DNA from: Lojkania enalia | Lineage: Eukaryota > Ascomycota > Dothideomycetes > Pleosporales | DNA length: 64,000 nucleotides | Direction of reading: 5' to 3' | NCBI GenBank assembly: GCA_010094045.1 | Contig: ML986616.1 | Location: 1 to 64,000 of the forward strand | Made by a program: the position numbers and the translations under genes | The notes under the pieces: generated by a model | The model's database searches: none | Seen by the model: the letters and a program-made list of their open reading frames with translations, nothing else | Told to the model about the DNA's origin: nothing | Part shown: piece by piece, positions 33,118 to 45,332 of the stretch | Position numbering within the stretch: position 1 is the stretch's first letter | How the letters are laid out: every line of letters starts with the position of its first letter

Positions 33118-34799
33118 TTACACGAAATTTGTAAATGGAAGTCCAATGCTCTTTTGTATATACTCCATTACCTCAATCAGTTTCTCATCATCATACCTTC
33201 TTCCCACAAGCTGAAGACTCACGGGTGCATTAGCGAACTTCTCTGGCTCATCTGATCTCGAGTCAGCATTTTCCAATCACTCGGGATGTCGTACTCACAA
33301 AATTCATAATTGTACCGATCCTTTTCATTCCTCGGCTTGTAGTTTTTCTCCGCAACATCAACCTCTGGATCAACCTTCGTGATGGGTACTATCAACGCCG
33401 GATAATCTAGCAAATTCCATTGACTCGTATATCCCCAATATCGTGCTGTGTCATGTAGAGGCGCTGGACCTGGTCCTACAGGGCAAAGAATCACGTCAAC
33501 GTCTCCCCACAGCTGGGAGTACTCGGCGCGGAAATCATCACGCTTCAGAGTCCAATCCCACACATCTCTTATACCCAATTTCTTCACGTTGGGGTTATCG
33601 GTTAGAATGAAGCGGGAAAGCGGACGCCAAGGTTCCCCAGAGCCTTCAATTGCGGTGGCCTCTTCAGATCCACCGTCACAGAAGTAGAGCGAGGAGATTA
33701 TCGTCCAGGCATAGTCGTGCTTATACGGTTCCCAGTTTACAAGCGTTATCCCCTCCACTCCTTTCAGCTTCTCTGCCACAGTCTTCAGAGCCCTTGTTAT
33801 AGGGGGGTGAGGCTTAACGACGCCATCGTCCCATAGAATAGCAATTTTTAACTTCTTAATGCCACCTCCATTCGCCGGAACCTGTGGTTCTGTACGCCAG
33901 GGAAATGGCACTAGAGAAGGCTCTCTGATCCACGGCTTCGCATCAATCAAAGTCTTCATAAACAGTTTCACGCCTCCTAAGCTCGTAGTGATGGGACCAA
34001 TCACTGGAACAATCTGCTCCTGTCCCAGCATGGTTGCACTCAATCCTTCTATCGGCAACCTATAGCTCGTCGGCCTCAACCCATAGACCCCACAGTTCGC
34101 AGCAGGCGATCTTATACTCCCACCAATATCCGTCCCGATCCCCAAACAGCTGCCTCGCATACCAACTAGCGCACCCTCACCCCCCGATGACCCGCCGGAA
34201 GTCAGATTGCGGTTGAACGGGTTGACGGTCTGCCCGTAGAAGTTTGACGACGTCTCAAGGTGCATGAGGGTCTGTGGCTGCGTTGTCCGCACGTACAGCA
34301 CCGCACCCGCAGCCAGGAATATATCGAGAATATGCGCATTCCGGTCCGCGACCCTATCATACCAGGCAATGAATCCGGCATTCACGGTCCGCCCTTTCAT
34401 CTTGACGTGCTCTTTTACAGAGATGGGGAGCCCATGGAGGGGTCCGATTGGCTTGCCATGCTTCTTCAGGTAATCGTCCAGATACTTTGCGCGTTCGAGC
34501 GCGGCGTTGGGTAGCAGCTCCGTGATGCAATTTACGAGTTTTTGGGCCAGTGCAGCGCGCCGGAGGAAAGCGTTTGTGGCGTTTACGGATGAGAGGGTGC
34601 CGGAGGCGAGGCTGGACACGAGATCTACGGGATCGGACTCTGTGATTGCAAGTTCTTCCGGGGTGAGGATTGCTTTGGGGACGGGGCTGGAGTCCAGGGG
34701 AAGGTCTGTAATTTCAGGTAGGCCCGGCTCAACAAGAGATATTGTTGCATCGCGGTGTTCCTGGGCTTTCTGGGCGATGGTTTCCCAAGGTACTGGCAT
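33118..34799 (-). CDS. Amidase signature family enzyme (acetamidase-like)
   Basis: Hydrolyses a carboxamide to acid and ammonia with a Ser-cisSer-Lys triad. Two exons (33299-34799, 33118-33251) give 544 residues. The start MPVPWETIAQKAQEHRD is the usual fungal acetamidase-type N-terminus; the frame extends to 34880 but that part is not family-like. The catalytic Lys is in PISVKEH, the cis-Ser in SGGSSGGEG and the nucleophile in GTDIGGSIR. The terminal intron (33252-33298, GTGAGT...GATCAG) rejoins YEF|YEPEKFANAPVSLQLVGRR, the conserved end of the family; without splicing the protein stops early with an unrelated tail. No signal peptide, so probably cytosolic nitrogen scavenging, but natural substrate is unknown. 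Confidence 0.92.
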
Positions 34800-36203
34800 T
34801 GCGATCCTTTTGGATGCGGAGAGCTGGCAGTGGTCACTGGCTAGCGAGAGGTCGGGAATACAGTCTTTGGATGCGAACAAGCAAGTGTCCAGGATGATTG
34901 AGACTCGAAGAAGAGTTAGGATGGAGAAAATGCGTATTCAAGGAAGAACGCGAGCGTTGATATCAATATTTGAGGCATAACGGTGGGGTACATCAATGGA
35001 TCGCTACCCCTACATGTTCATTGATAGATTAGATAGGCGTGGCTTGATAAGGGAGGTAGATGCAAGCATTCCCAGCATGTGTTACAAGCACAGCAGATCG
35101 CCTGGCGACTTGAACAATTGCATAATCATTTTGCGCAAACCACTCCTTGCATCTTTGGAAACGAGGGAAAACGGTAGAGGGGGCTCGGCCTCTTTAACAT
35201 GGTTCTCTGACGTTAGTATATCGTAATTAGGAATTCTAATATGGATTCGGAAAAAGCGTCTTGTTAGCTGAAACTACGTTCGGCCCCGTTGGTCGGGGGG
35301 AGGAGTGCTAGGTACAACTTCAGAGTGCGATAGGTATCTGTTGACATGTCTTCGCCCTTTGATACCTGGTATATTTCCAGGGCTAACCGGCTTTCGATGC
35401 CGAAGAATTGCAACATGAGCCCAGAGCGGATGCAGACAGATTGCCGAACACGACGATAACAGACCCTGGGAGGTGGCACTGCACGTGATGCGGGGCATGG
35501 CGGGGTGAATGCGTATGCCATCCCCGCCATTGGGTCGATGTCAATGCCTCGCAGCGCTACCTAGGTATACATACAGCTTCGTATATGCAGCCCTCCGCCC
35601 TGTCCATGCTGCATGTGTAGAACAAATAGGGTCTCCGGTATCATTCCGGGACACGATTGACCGATCAGAGCTTGATATCTTCGAGCATCGCTTAGAAAAT
35701 CGTCAGTGATCTTTGCTGGTGTCATTGGACGCCAAAGAGGCGGGTTGCCCGATTTGGGCAATCCGGGCTACATTTCCATCCCAGATCCCCAAATCCCCGC
35801 AGGAAACCTCCGTGCAGCAAGCTCTCCAGCGTCTGCCATGCAAACAACGGCGTTACCAAGCAAGGCTATGATGGCCTGGAACAATTCGAGCTGTCATATG
35901 ATAACTTGGTTGTCTCGGGACCTGCTTTAAAATGCGCATTGCGCGTCGTCGTTGCCCCTCCTCTCATTCCCTAGGTTCTCTTCTGCATTCTATTGTTCTT
36001 TCCTTCTCTTAGCGGGGCGTCCTGGTGCCTTCATTCAAACGGCATACCTTTCCTGGTGTGGAGTAGCTGCCTGCTCTATCCTCTATTTGCTAGTATGGTA
36101 CCTCTTGGGACTCATGGCTAGAATCTCCTGTACCTAATACTTTCTCTAGTACTCCGCAGCTACCCCATTGCCGGCCCCGTCGCCAGCCTCCATTATAGCA
36201 GAT
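34800..36203. other. Intergenic, divergent promoters of amidase and dehydrogenase
   Basis: About 1.4 kb upstream of both the amidase (minus) and the short-chain dehydrogenase (plus). Several GATA elements are visible (for example near 35024 and 35047), as would suit nitrogen regulation of an amidase, but such short sites occur often by chance. No gene was recognised. Confidence 0.45.
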
Positions 36204-37235
36204 ATGTCACAACACCCTGCTGGTCCTCCACAGGCCCCAGCTGGAGACAGCAAGGAGAAGCCATTCCTCGGAACTCAGAAGCGTCTTCCAGAATTCCACT
36301 TGGCTAACAAGGTTGTCCTGGTCTCTGGAGCTGCCCGTGGGCTTGGTCTCACGCAGGCAGAGGCTCTGCTAGAGGCTGGAGCGATTGGTATGGCTCTTGC
36401 AAACATACCAACAGTTCGGAACGCCAAAACTAATGCTGCACAGTCTACGCTCTAGACCGTCTTCCCGAACCGTCTCCAGACTTCCACACCATTGCCGAGC
36501 GAGCTGAGAAAGAGCTTGGAACTTCCTTTCACTATCGCCAGGTAGACGTGCGAGATGTGCCAAATCTCAATAAGATAGTGGAAGAAATCGGGGAGAAACA
36601 TGGACGGATGGATGGATTGATCGCAGCCGCGGGTATACAGCAGGAAACGCCCGCGCTCGAGTATACGCCAGAAGATGCCAACCGGATGTTCGAGATCAAC
36701 ATTACAGGGGTCTTCATGACATCCCAAGCTGTCGCAAAGCAAATGATAAAGTTCGGCAACGGCGGCAGCATTGTGTTAATTGCTAGTATGAGCGGAACGG
36801 TCGCTAATAGGGTGAGATCTCTTCTGCAGTGAATTAAAAATCGTCTTTACTGACTTGATTTGTAGGGTTTGATCTGCCCCGCGTACAATGCCTCAAAGGC
36901 TGGTGTGATACAGCTCGCCCGTAACCTGGCTTCCGAGTGGGGCCAGTACAGCATCCGCGTTAACACAATTTCCCCGGGCTACATTGTTACTGCCATGGTA
37001 GAGGAGCTGTTCAAGCAGTACCCCGAACGGAGGGAGGACTGGCCTAAACAAAACATGCTGGGACGTCTCTCTGCTCCCCAAGAGTATCGAGGTGTCGCAG
37101 TCTTCTTGATCAGCGATGCCAGTAGCTTCATGGTGAGTTACCGTTCAATAATGCAATATACGAAACAATTGGCTAATGTATTCTTTTTAGACCGGGTCCG
37201 ATTTGCGAATGGATGGCGGACATGCCGCTTGGTGA
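36204..37235 (+). CDS. Short-chain dehydrogenase/reductase, sugar or polyol type
   Basis: Four exons (36204-36387, 36444-36811, 36866-37132, 37191-37235) give 287 residues. Start is the ATG at 36204 (MSQHPAGPPQ); upstream frame has no ATG. The Rossmann motif SGAARGLG follows strand 1, preceded by FHLANKVVLV. The classical SDR tetrad is visible: Asn in FEINITGVF, Ser in LIASMSG, and Tyr/Lys in AYNASKAG. VDVRD marks the adenine pocket, and AAAG replaces the usual NNAG. The end, TGSDLRMDGGHAAW, is in the style of fungal sorbose/mannitol/L-xylulose reductases, which are NADP-linked, but the cofactor and sugar cannot be decided here. The last exon is only 45 bp; without it the frame runs into an unrelated tail. 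Confidence 0.9.
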
Positions 37236-37719
37236 ACATCAAAGGGTACTAGGCGAGTGAGAATCAATTAAAGGTGGACAGTATAGGAATCAGCATCAGG
37301 TACAAGGCCGCCGGATGGGAATGAATAGGAAGAGGCCTCATGTAGGATAGCAGGGTTAATGCATGTAGTCCAATCGGCCACGATGAGAATGGGGATCCAT
37401 CTCGGGAACACATAAACCGAAATAGTGCTTATATAATCTACGCGCCGAGCTCGTAAGCTCCTCTACAGAGCTTCAACTTTTAGATTGCTCTTGCCACTAC
37501 TAGCCATGACTGTCAAGTAGCCATGTTTTCACTGGGGCTTCCTGCTCTGTCTCTATTCCAATCACGTTGGTACCACCGAAAACAGAAATCGCGGTGCAAA
37601 CGCCCGAGCAACACGCAGTGACATTTATCCTTCTTTAAGCTCACACGTATATCGGATTGAGAAGCTAAGGTTTCCACGAGCTCCTTTCTACATCATATGC
37701 GCTACCTCCGGTATCCCTT
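37236..37719. other. Intergenic, promoter of the ZZ/EF-hand gene
   Basis: About 480 bp between two plus-strand genes. Nothing beyond expected 3' UTR and promoter sequence was seen. Confidence 0.45.
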
Positions 37720-40700
37720 ATGGCGACCTCAGCGCCGAGCTCCGTCTCCCGCTACCGACCCGCGATCCTCGCCCTCACCGGCGCCGCTGCTGCCTACGCT
37801 GCCTACCTGGTATACACCAGTGTTTTTACAGCACCTACCCCCTCGGAAGGCCTCCATCGAAGCAACGCCGTACGTAGGCCCCGTGCTCGACCCCGCCGGT
37901 CGCGTGCTACGAATATCATCCAGCAGCTCCAGCAAAACGCACAGCCACTGGGCGAGGTCGACTTCTTGGGCACTTCCATCGTCCTTGATCCCCGCCATGT
38001 TATAACGCCGGCCGAGCTGCATGAAATCGCCCACCATGCTGAGCCCACTGCCAGCCCCGAATTTGTCGAGAGTGTAATAGCGCAATTCTACGACACATTT
38101 CTCGATCGCCTGCTTGCTCTCACCTTTCCTGGTGCTGCCTTAATCCCGGCCGAACGAGAGGCCATCACACACTGGCTCAGCCCTCTCGTGCCGAACCAGG
38201 TGGCGGTAACTGACGCCCTACATAGACATAGCGATAGATTCGGTGGTGTCGAAGCAATAGACGGCGCCGTTCAGTCAGACGAGGCTGAGAGTATTGCACC
38301 CACAGAGCTGTCATGGCAGGGCGACAATGACTCGGATGCGGATTTCATCAGCGCAGATGGGCAAATTCTGCAACGGACCCTCTACCACATCGCAGAAGAC
38401 CGTGCGAGGCAGGAAGGCGTCATACATCGTGGCATAACTTGTAATGGCTGCGGCACGAAGCCCATCCACGGTGTTCGATGGAGATGCGCTAATTGTGCCG
38501 ACTTTGACTTGTGTTCCGATTGTGAAGCTACCAATTCTCATATTAAGACACACATTTTCTACAAAGTTCGCATTCCCGCCCCGTATCTCGGGCTACCCAA
38601 GCAAGAACCTGTGTACCCTGGTCGTCCGCATGTTATGAGTCCATCAATCAACTCGGCAGTTAGAAAGCGTCTTTTATCGGAGACCAAGATGGAGTCGGAG
38701 GAAATTGAGGCATTATGGGATCAATTTACTTGCCTTGCAGGCACCGAATTCGAGAACGACCACAGTGGCATTGGCTGGGCCCTTGACCGGCGCGCTTTCA
38801 ACCAAGCCTTCGTTCCTCGATACTCTTCTTTCATTTCTTCACCGAATCTCATCTACGATCGAATATTTGCATATTACGACACCGATCACAATGGGCTGAT
38901 AGGATTTTTGGAATTTGTAAAAGGCTTGGATGGCATGCACTCCACCGACCCAAAAAAAAAGTATAAGATTGTTTTTAATGGCTACGATGTCGATGGAGAC
39001 GGTTATATATCCCGGAAAGATGTTCTAAGAATATTCAGGGCGTACTATGCAATCGAAAAGGAGGCTACTCGGAATTATCTTACGGAAGCAGCAGAAGAGC
39101 TTTCTGTCAGGGGTGCTCTAGAAACTATACACTCCAGTCAACCTCTAGGCTCGGCTTTTACCCACAATGGCATACCCGCGCGGAATCCTTCAAATCCTCG
39201 CTTACAAGAGAAGACGTCGGATGATTCAGCGGACCTTCAACCCATCCACGATGATATTGAAGATGTTGCAGAGCGCGAAGAAATATTGCGGATGACGGAT
39301 CCTCGACATGCAATTTATACCGCCCGAGGAGAATCCGGAGACCAGGCTGTGAGAGACAGATGGGTTCGCAGGCAATTTTACATCGACGAAGAAGAGGGCC
39401 TCACGCGACCTGAAGGCGTGGAAGATGCTTCTAACGACTACGAAAGCAGGGCGCAGACAGATGAAGATGTAGAGCCTTCGCCAATTGCCGGACACGAACG
39501 ACCAAGAGGGTCCCGTTCATCTTCTAGGGTTCGTTTTCAGGACGATGTTGAAGACATTGAGACTCGATCTAATGCCTCGAATTCGTCGCGCCCCTTTGGG
39601 GAAAGATGGGGTGGCTATGAGATTCCCGAGCCAGAGAAAGACCTAGGAAAAGAGGTGCTCTATCAAATAACGCAACAAGCCTTCAATGAGCTGTTAAACC
39701 CCTTGTTTCAAGAGAAGGAGGACAATGCCATGGATGCTCTTGCCACGCGTGCCGAGCGTCGTAGAGTTAATCCCCAAGTAGAGGTCACTGTCGCAGAATT
39801 CAATCGGGAATTGGATATTAATAAGATAGTTGTAAATGTGGGCATCTTCAGTTATGCTAAACGGATTCTTCATATCATTACGGGCTCAGCCGGCGCCGTA
39901 AAGGTTCTCTTGAACGATCTAAAGAATCATCAGCTTGAGGAGTCCGACATCCATGACAGGATTTGCACCATCTTCTCGGCAGCGGAGCATGACATTGCGC
40001 ATCAGAAACCGTGGCCCGACGGCGAGGATGTAGATGTAATGGATCTCTGGAATGCAAAGCTATGCAGAATGCAACTCCGAACCGAACTCGAAGACGTCGT
40101 TTTGGGCCTTGCAACTAATCTGAATTGGCTGTCTTGGCCATCTCCAACCACATCACCTCGCGTATCGCATGTCCAGAGCGCTGTAACCGAGCCGGAAAGT
40201 GGCAAGATGGGTTACTACAGGGACCCTACCATGCCACAGTTTCGTCCCAACTCGGCGGCTGATCTCGTACCATCTGCAGACGGAGGAGATGCGGAAAGCG
40301 TGTCGGAGGAGAGGGCGTCCAGCTCAGACTCTTCGGACCGTGTCTTCATAGTTCACGAAGATGACGTTGATTTCGTACATTTTCCTCTCAATCATTGCCC
40401 ATTTTTCATCAATCAGGCCGTCGCGGAATCTAGCACAGAGGCTAGCCGATCCGCGTCGCCCTCAGAAGCATCTCATCCAATAACTAACGCCGTAATTACA
40501 CCCCAAAGCCCCCCCCCACCGCCTCCACTACCTCACAGTCCGTCCCTACAGCCTCCCACACCTCCGCCGCCACCTCCTCCGGAGTGGACGAACGATCCAA
40601 TAATGTTTTATATGTGGATTGATACAAACGACATGGAACTCCGCACCCTATGGCGACCCGTCTCGCACGCTTTACCCTTCGAAAAGGACACAACATACAA

Positions 40701-40905
40701 GCCCCTCGAACGCAAAATCCGTCGGGCGGCAATGGATCCCAAGTCGCCATGCCACATGACCATGCTCGCGAGCCTAGAGGCCGTAGAAGCGGAAATCAGT
40801 GAGAGGAAGGGGAGCGGGCTGGTGAACTTCAAGGAGTTTGAGGAGAAGATGGCTGAGGGGAAGCTGAGATTTCTAGAGGCTTGGATGGATTGGGTGAGTT
40901 TTTGA
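37720..40905 (+). CDS. Large membrane-anchored ZZ zinc-finger and EF-hand protein
   Basis: Open frame of 1061 codons without introns. One hydrophobic helix at about residues 12-38 follows a basic N-terminus and suggests a membrane anchor. A ZZ-type zinc finger lies at about 240-285 (CNGC...RWRCANCADFDLCSDC...HIF). Two EF-hand loops follow, DTDHNGLIGFLE (about 386) and DVDGDGYISRKD (about 422), both with complete Ca2+ ligands. The middle is charged and partly disordered, with helical segments near 650-780. A polyproline run lies at about 926-955, and a short conserved-looking end has FLEAWMDW. A GTGAGT right after WMDW and a CAG at 41000-41002 would allow a last exon to 41185 (VRPIASQSMVMFG...), extending the protein to 1120 residues. 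The domain set suggests Ca2+-regulated protein binding at a membrane; the role is unknown. Confidence 0.88.
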   Translation: MATSAPSSVSRYRPAILALTGAAAAYAAYLVYTSVFTAPTPSEGLHRSNAVRRPRARPRRSRATNIIQQLQQNAQPLGEVDFLGTSIVLDPRHVITPAELHEIAHHAEPTASPEFVESVIAQFYDTFLDRLLALTFPGAALIPAEREAITHWLSPLVPNQVAVTDALHRHSDRFGGVEAIDGAVQSDEAESIAPTELSWQGDNDSDADFISADGQILQRTLYHIAEDRARQEGVIHRGITCNGCGTKPIHGVRWRCANCADFDLCSDCEATNSHIKTHIFYKVRIPAPYLGLPKQEPVYPGRPHVMSPSINSAVRKRLLSETKMESEEIEALWDQFTCLAGTEFENDHSGIGWALDRRAFNQAFVPRYSSFISSPNLIYDRIFAYYDTDHNGLIGFLEFVKGLDGMHSTDPKKKYKIVFNGYDVDGDGYISRKDVLRIFRAYYAIEKEATRNYLTEAAEELSVRGALETIHSSQPLGSAFTHNGIPARNPSNPRLQEKTSDDSADLQPIHDDIEDVAEREEILRMTDPRHAIYTARGESGDQAVRDRWVRRQFYIDEEEGLTRPEGVEDASNDYESRAQTDEDVEPSPIAGHERPRGSRSSSRVRFQDDVEDIETRSNASNSSRPFGERWGGYEIPEPEKDLGKEVLYQITQQAFNELLNPLFQEKEDNAMDALATRAERRRVNPQVEVTVAEFNRELDINKIVVNVGIFSYAKRILHIITGSAGAVKVLLNDLKNHQLEESDIHDRICTIFSAAEHDIAHQKPWPDGEDVDVMDLWNAKLCRMQLRTELEDVVLGLATNLNWLSWPSPTTSPRVSHVQSAVTEPESGKMGYYRDPTMPQFRPNSAADLVPSADGGDAESVSEERASSSDSSDRVFIVHEDDVDFVHFPLNHCPFFINQAVAESSTEASRSASPSEASHPITNAVITPQSPPPPPPLPHSPSLQPPTPPPPPPPEWTNDPIMFYMWIDTNDMELRTLWRPVSHALPFEKDTTYKPLERKIRRAAMDPKSPCHMTMLASLEAVEAEISERKGSGLVNFKEFEEKMAEGKLRFLEAWMDWVSF

Positions 40906-41426
40906 TGGATTGGTGGTGATTTAGAGGGGCGATATTTGATCTTTCTTTTGGGATCAATCCTACATTGTTCGATCTTTTTGGAGATTGACTTCGTGTATTC
41001 AGGTCCGTCCCATTGCGAGTCAGAGTATGGTTATGTTTGGGCACGATGAATCGACTGAGCGGAGTTTTGAGAGTTCGGATAGGGCAGCCTCAAGTACGAG
41101 TTCGGGCTATGGATCGGTCGAGAGCTATGGATGGGGAATGTTAAACTGGAGACACAGGACCGTGTCGAACGTGAGAGACGGATGAATTGGATATCCGGGA
41201 TTGGATCTTGTACAATTTGGATTTCTGGGACGTAGCGCATTTCTGTTCCCATTCTCTTTGAGGAGAGGCACCGAGCTTTGATTGTTTGTAGGACAATGGT
41301 TCACAATGGTTGGATTGTATGATATGATATCCCCAGTAAAAAGGATTCTTTTATGCGTTGGATGGAAAGGGCCTATGTCCTAGGTCTATTGAGTAGAGTA
41401 GAATATTAATATGTATGGAATTCCCC
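40906..41426. other. Convergent intergenic region, possible extra exon
   Basis: About 520 bp between the ZZ/EF-hand stop and the WD40 gene stop. An open frame at 41003-41185 in the right phase may be a spliced last exon of the ZZ/EF-hand gene. No other feature was recognised. Confidence 0.45.
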
Positions 41427-44400
41427 CTAGTCCCACGCTATTCTAACAACCTCCATGCCAACGCCGCATATCACCACTTTTGTTCTCTTGTCCCCTTGCT
41501 CCAGAATTGCCATGCTAGATACGTCCGCCACGTTCGTCTTCATCCTCTTCACACGCTTGATTTCTAATAGATCTTGTCCCTCGCCTAGCGTGGAAGTGTT
41601 GTGCACAATGATCTCCCATAGACGGATCCATTGGTCGTTTCCTGACGTGAGGATGAATACCCTACTCCGAAATAGAAGTATGGCGCATGCCGTGATTGCC
41701 GAAGCGTGTGCACGGACTATGATAGTCGGTGGATGCGCATAGGCGGACTCGGAGGACGAGGTAGATGCTAGAAGGAGTGCTAGGCTGCTATCATCGCCCC
41801 CAGAGACGATCAAAACGGTTTCCTGGTCCAGGGGGTGTGAAGCCAAGGTCTTTGAAGAGTTTTGGTGGATGCGTACGGGATACTTCCATGTCAGAGTAGA
41901 AGCTAGAAGGGGTGCGCTTGCATGAGGACGGTCCAAGTCGGAAGGTAGTGACCAAATGGCAGAGTGGCCATCTGTTCCGGCTGTGAGGATGGTGCTAGAC
42001 GAGAGAAAGACGCTCTGCGTGAGACAGGATGTGAAGTAGTTGCCTATCGCAAGCGTCTGCCATTTCACTGTAGCCGTTGCGTCGTAGCTATAGATCTGTG
42101 TCCCCGTTAGTTGGTGCGATTTCTGATATCTTGCTAATCGTTCTTACCCCAACGTGTGAGTCCGAGAATGCCATCGTGAAAATAAAACCAAACTCTACGT
42201 TCTGCCTTTTTCTAACGTCGAATGACATAATCCTTAAATCCGAATGTTCGCTCTCAGGTGTAAAGATCGATTCGCAAACGACGCCAATGCCGAGGGGCGA
42301 CGGTAATTGGCGCACTCTCCAGATGTAGAATTCCTCGCACCCACCACTACTAAAAAGATACTGTCCACTGTCCGACCATTGGAGATGCTGAATGCCAGTA
42401 GTATGTTTTCTTAATGTTCTTCGGTAGACAACATCCCCCCCAACATACTCGAAAACCTTGATATCGGTATCCTCGGCGCCAGTGGCGATCAAGTGCCTAG
42501 ATTGCTCATTTACTTTCGTTGTTGATACTGCCATAGCTTTGATCTCGCGGCCATGGCCACCAGGTCGAATCACATGATGATTTGGTCCGACCTGGCTAAG
42601 AATACGCATTGTAGATGCTCTCGTCCATACGACAGTGCCACCTCCTTCATGCGATGAGAAATATTCAAAAGCCCAAGTTCGATGGGCGCCTCCGGTCTCT
42701 ACGCTCATTACTTCCTCTTCGGAGGTACTATTGTACAGTATGAACTTTGTACTCGAAAAGCCGTAAACAACAATCTGGTTTTTATGAAAATATAGTCCTT
42801 CGATACTTGGTCCAACAGGAAGAGAGAGATTGTGAACGAGAGTCGTACAATTGGTGGATAGATCAAGGTAATGCACAGCGCTATAACCGTCTCTGCCGAC
42901 TGAAATGATGTAACCATTCATTGAAAAGAACCGGGATGGAACCCACTGAATCGCCGTCACGGTTTCTTTCCCATGTACTCTCTCTATAGTACTAATTGCG
43001 TACGCCTTCCGTTTTCTCTCGTCCTTGCTATCAGTGTCACCTCTCAGAATCTTGTACGTTGCTATCGATCCCCGACGGAAGCCTGCAAGAATATAGCCTC
43101 CTTCCCAGGTTGTGGGGACGTAGGCAATACTCGTGACCGCGAGACCAGTTAGCAGTTCCGACAATACTATATCCATTTCTGCTGAAACAGTGGGTTCACT
43201 CTGATCTAAATCAATGTAGAGTAGCCTTGCTTCCCTTCCTCTCATCAGCGTGATGAGGAGAACCAAGCTCGCTGCCCCCGTTTCCGTAAAGGTTTTGGCT
43301 ACGAACATAGACCCGACCTTGCTCCGAATAGAATATAGTTTTGATAGAACGGACGTCGCCTTTTGGTAGACGTATATACTACCTCTTGAACCGGCAACAA
43401 ATGCGATACCAATCGATGCCTCAGCGGTACAAACGGAGTAACCCTTAAGGTCGTCCATCTGATCGACAAGTACTGATTCCGTGATAGTATTATTTTGAAA
43501 ACATTGTGGATCCAAGCCTATTGTTTCAAGGTATATCTTCCCCGAATTGGTAGTCAACAGAAATGACTTGCTATCCAGAAAAGTGTAGCTTCGGAAAAAC
43601 TCCGATTTGAAGGCAGGATTATCCGTAGGATTGGTTTGCAATGTTGTTGCACCATCTGCGAAATCTAATGCCATCGATTCTATATCTTGGACGCTATACT
43701 CTTGAATGCTGGGCTTCATAATCCTATTATTAGACTGAGGCAAGAAGTATGGAGAGCAAACTATGATCTTGCCATCCGCTGCGCCCGATATCAACCTCTG
43801 GTGGTTTAAGAAGAATTTGCTGATGGTCGAGGACCAGATATTCTTGCCATTATTGTAGGCAGCAGTATCTATCAATTTGAGTGAGAAGGCTGGGGCTGCG
43901 GCCGCAGTGCGCAGAGTTTCATCCCTCGGAATAATCTCCCACATACGTGATGTTGCATCCTCACCCGAAGAAAGGAGAAAGACGCCTTCGGGAGAATATG
44001 TCGGATCCAGAAAATCAACGGACCATACACGAGAGAGATGGCCCCATCCGATCGCCAGGCAATCTGAACTAGTCGAAGTCGTATCAACGAGAGCATTACT
44101 AAAGCCAGTATGCTGCTTCCTATTGGCATCATGTGTTTCGTCTAGCGTAGGCGCTGCCCGGTCGTTGTCAGTAATGCTTGAGATATCCCAGACCCTGATG
44201 GTGCGGTCATCACTGCAACTTGAAAGTAGCCTCTGAGGTTTCTTTCGGGACTTGAGTGCCACGTTACTGGAGATGCGCACACCAAATATCGATCCCTCGT
44301 GGCCGAGAAATACGCTATGAACGCGGGAAAACGAACGACAATGTGGTTGGCGTATCCATGACCACAAGACAATCTCTCCAAACGCGGTGCCGGCAGCAAC

Positions 44401-45115
44401 AAGGATTTTGTCATGAGTCTCCCATAGCAGGTGAGCCGAGTAGAGGATGGAGCGGGAGCTTGAAGTAAGTTCGGACATGTGGAGGACTAGGGAGGGGTTA
44501 CTAGAACGGTATGGTGAGTAAGGTAAACACAAAGGTTCGTTGGTTTATGGCTGTATATAGGAATTATACAAATAATAACTGCTGGAAGTCCTACCTATAG
44601 AGACTTCTCTCTTCATCTGGTACACTAACGTCACGGGTAATTACTAGTTCGAGAAGAGCATTATGCGCTGTGACCGCAGCACACACTCCTATCCTATTCC
44701 CTGAAAAATCCTGAGCAAGGGGACAGAAACAGAGGTCAAGTATCCAGTCTGAGGCCTTAACAGGCGAAGATAAACGCAATATGTCGGGGGTGGGATCCTC
44801 GGTAACATCCGGAGAAGATGCATCGAACTCCAGAACGCGAATAAAAGGACCACCCCAGATGACAGCAATCACATGATGAGATGTGGTAGACTGGATAGAT
44901 ATCCCATGAATGGCATGCGCTTTAAATACTTGACTTTCGGCAAGAAATTTGAAGTCGGTGCAACGATATATACGAACATACGGTCCTTCGGCGGTAAGGA
45001 CGAGCTGGTCATAGGAGGCTAAAGCCGTTACTGGTACACGGGTAGTCTCATGCTGGAATTGTTAATGATTATGCATTGAGAGAAAAGCCCGACTCACATA
45101 AAGGTCCGGTGACAT
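41427..45115 (-). CDS. TRM734: WD40 protein of the WDR6/Trm734 (Rtt10) family
   Basis: In yeast and human the homologue partners with the Trm7/FTSJ1 methyltransferase for 2'-O-methylation of tRNA position 34. Four exons (45098-45115, 44595-45052, 42148-44500, 41427-42095) give 1165 residues. The first exon has only six codons (MSPDLY). Family landmarks: VTAHNALLELV near residue 120, SRSILYSAHLLW and VAAGTAFGEIVLWSW, GHEGSIFGVRIS, DDRTIRVWDI, GRDGYSAVHYLD, and near the end TAGTDGHSAIWSLP and TSGNDQWIRLWEI. Intron 2 (44501-44594) was given the acceptor GTTCTAG because it is the one that keeps the frame into MSELTSSSRS. Intron 3 (42096-42147) restores DSHVG|IYSYDATAT. Length and the three-propeller repeat pattern are normal. 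Confidence 0.88.
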
Positions 45116-45332
45116 GGAGACGGATGGATTGATGGTGACGTTTGTTGATGGAATTTTGGTGTTGAGTCAGCGCGGGGTGGCGGGGCACTTTCCGGCACCA
45201 TCCTGCACCTTCGCGATGAATCGCAAAAGTTCTATAAAAGCACACACTCAGCGTCGCATCGATTCCCTTGCGCCATACGACACCAATATATACTGATTAG
45301 ACAGATTTTTGCACCCATATCTACGTCCGAAG
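45116..45332. promoter_or_regulatory. Compact bidirectional promoter, WDR6-like / PBDC1-like
   Basis: Only 217 bp separate the two start codons, so both genes must share this promoter. The part nearest the WD40 gene is G-rich (GCGCGGGGTGGCGGGGC near 45170) and the middle has TATAAAAG (45232-45239), a good TATA-like element for the plus-strand gene. Confidence 0.65.

Noticed and set aside
34800..34880. N-terminal extension of the amidase (MFASKDC...)
   Set aside because: The residues after the internal ATG match the usual amidase N-terminus and the extension does not.
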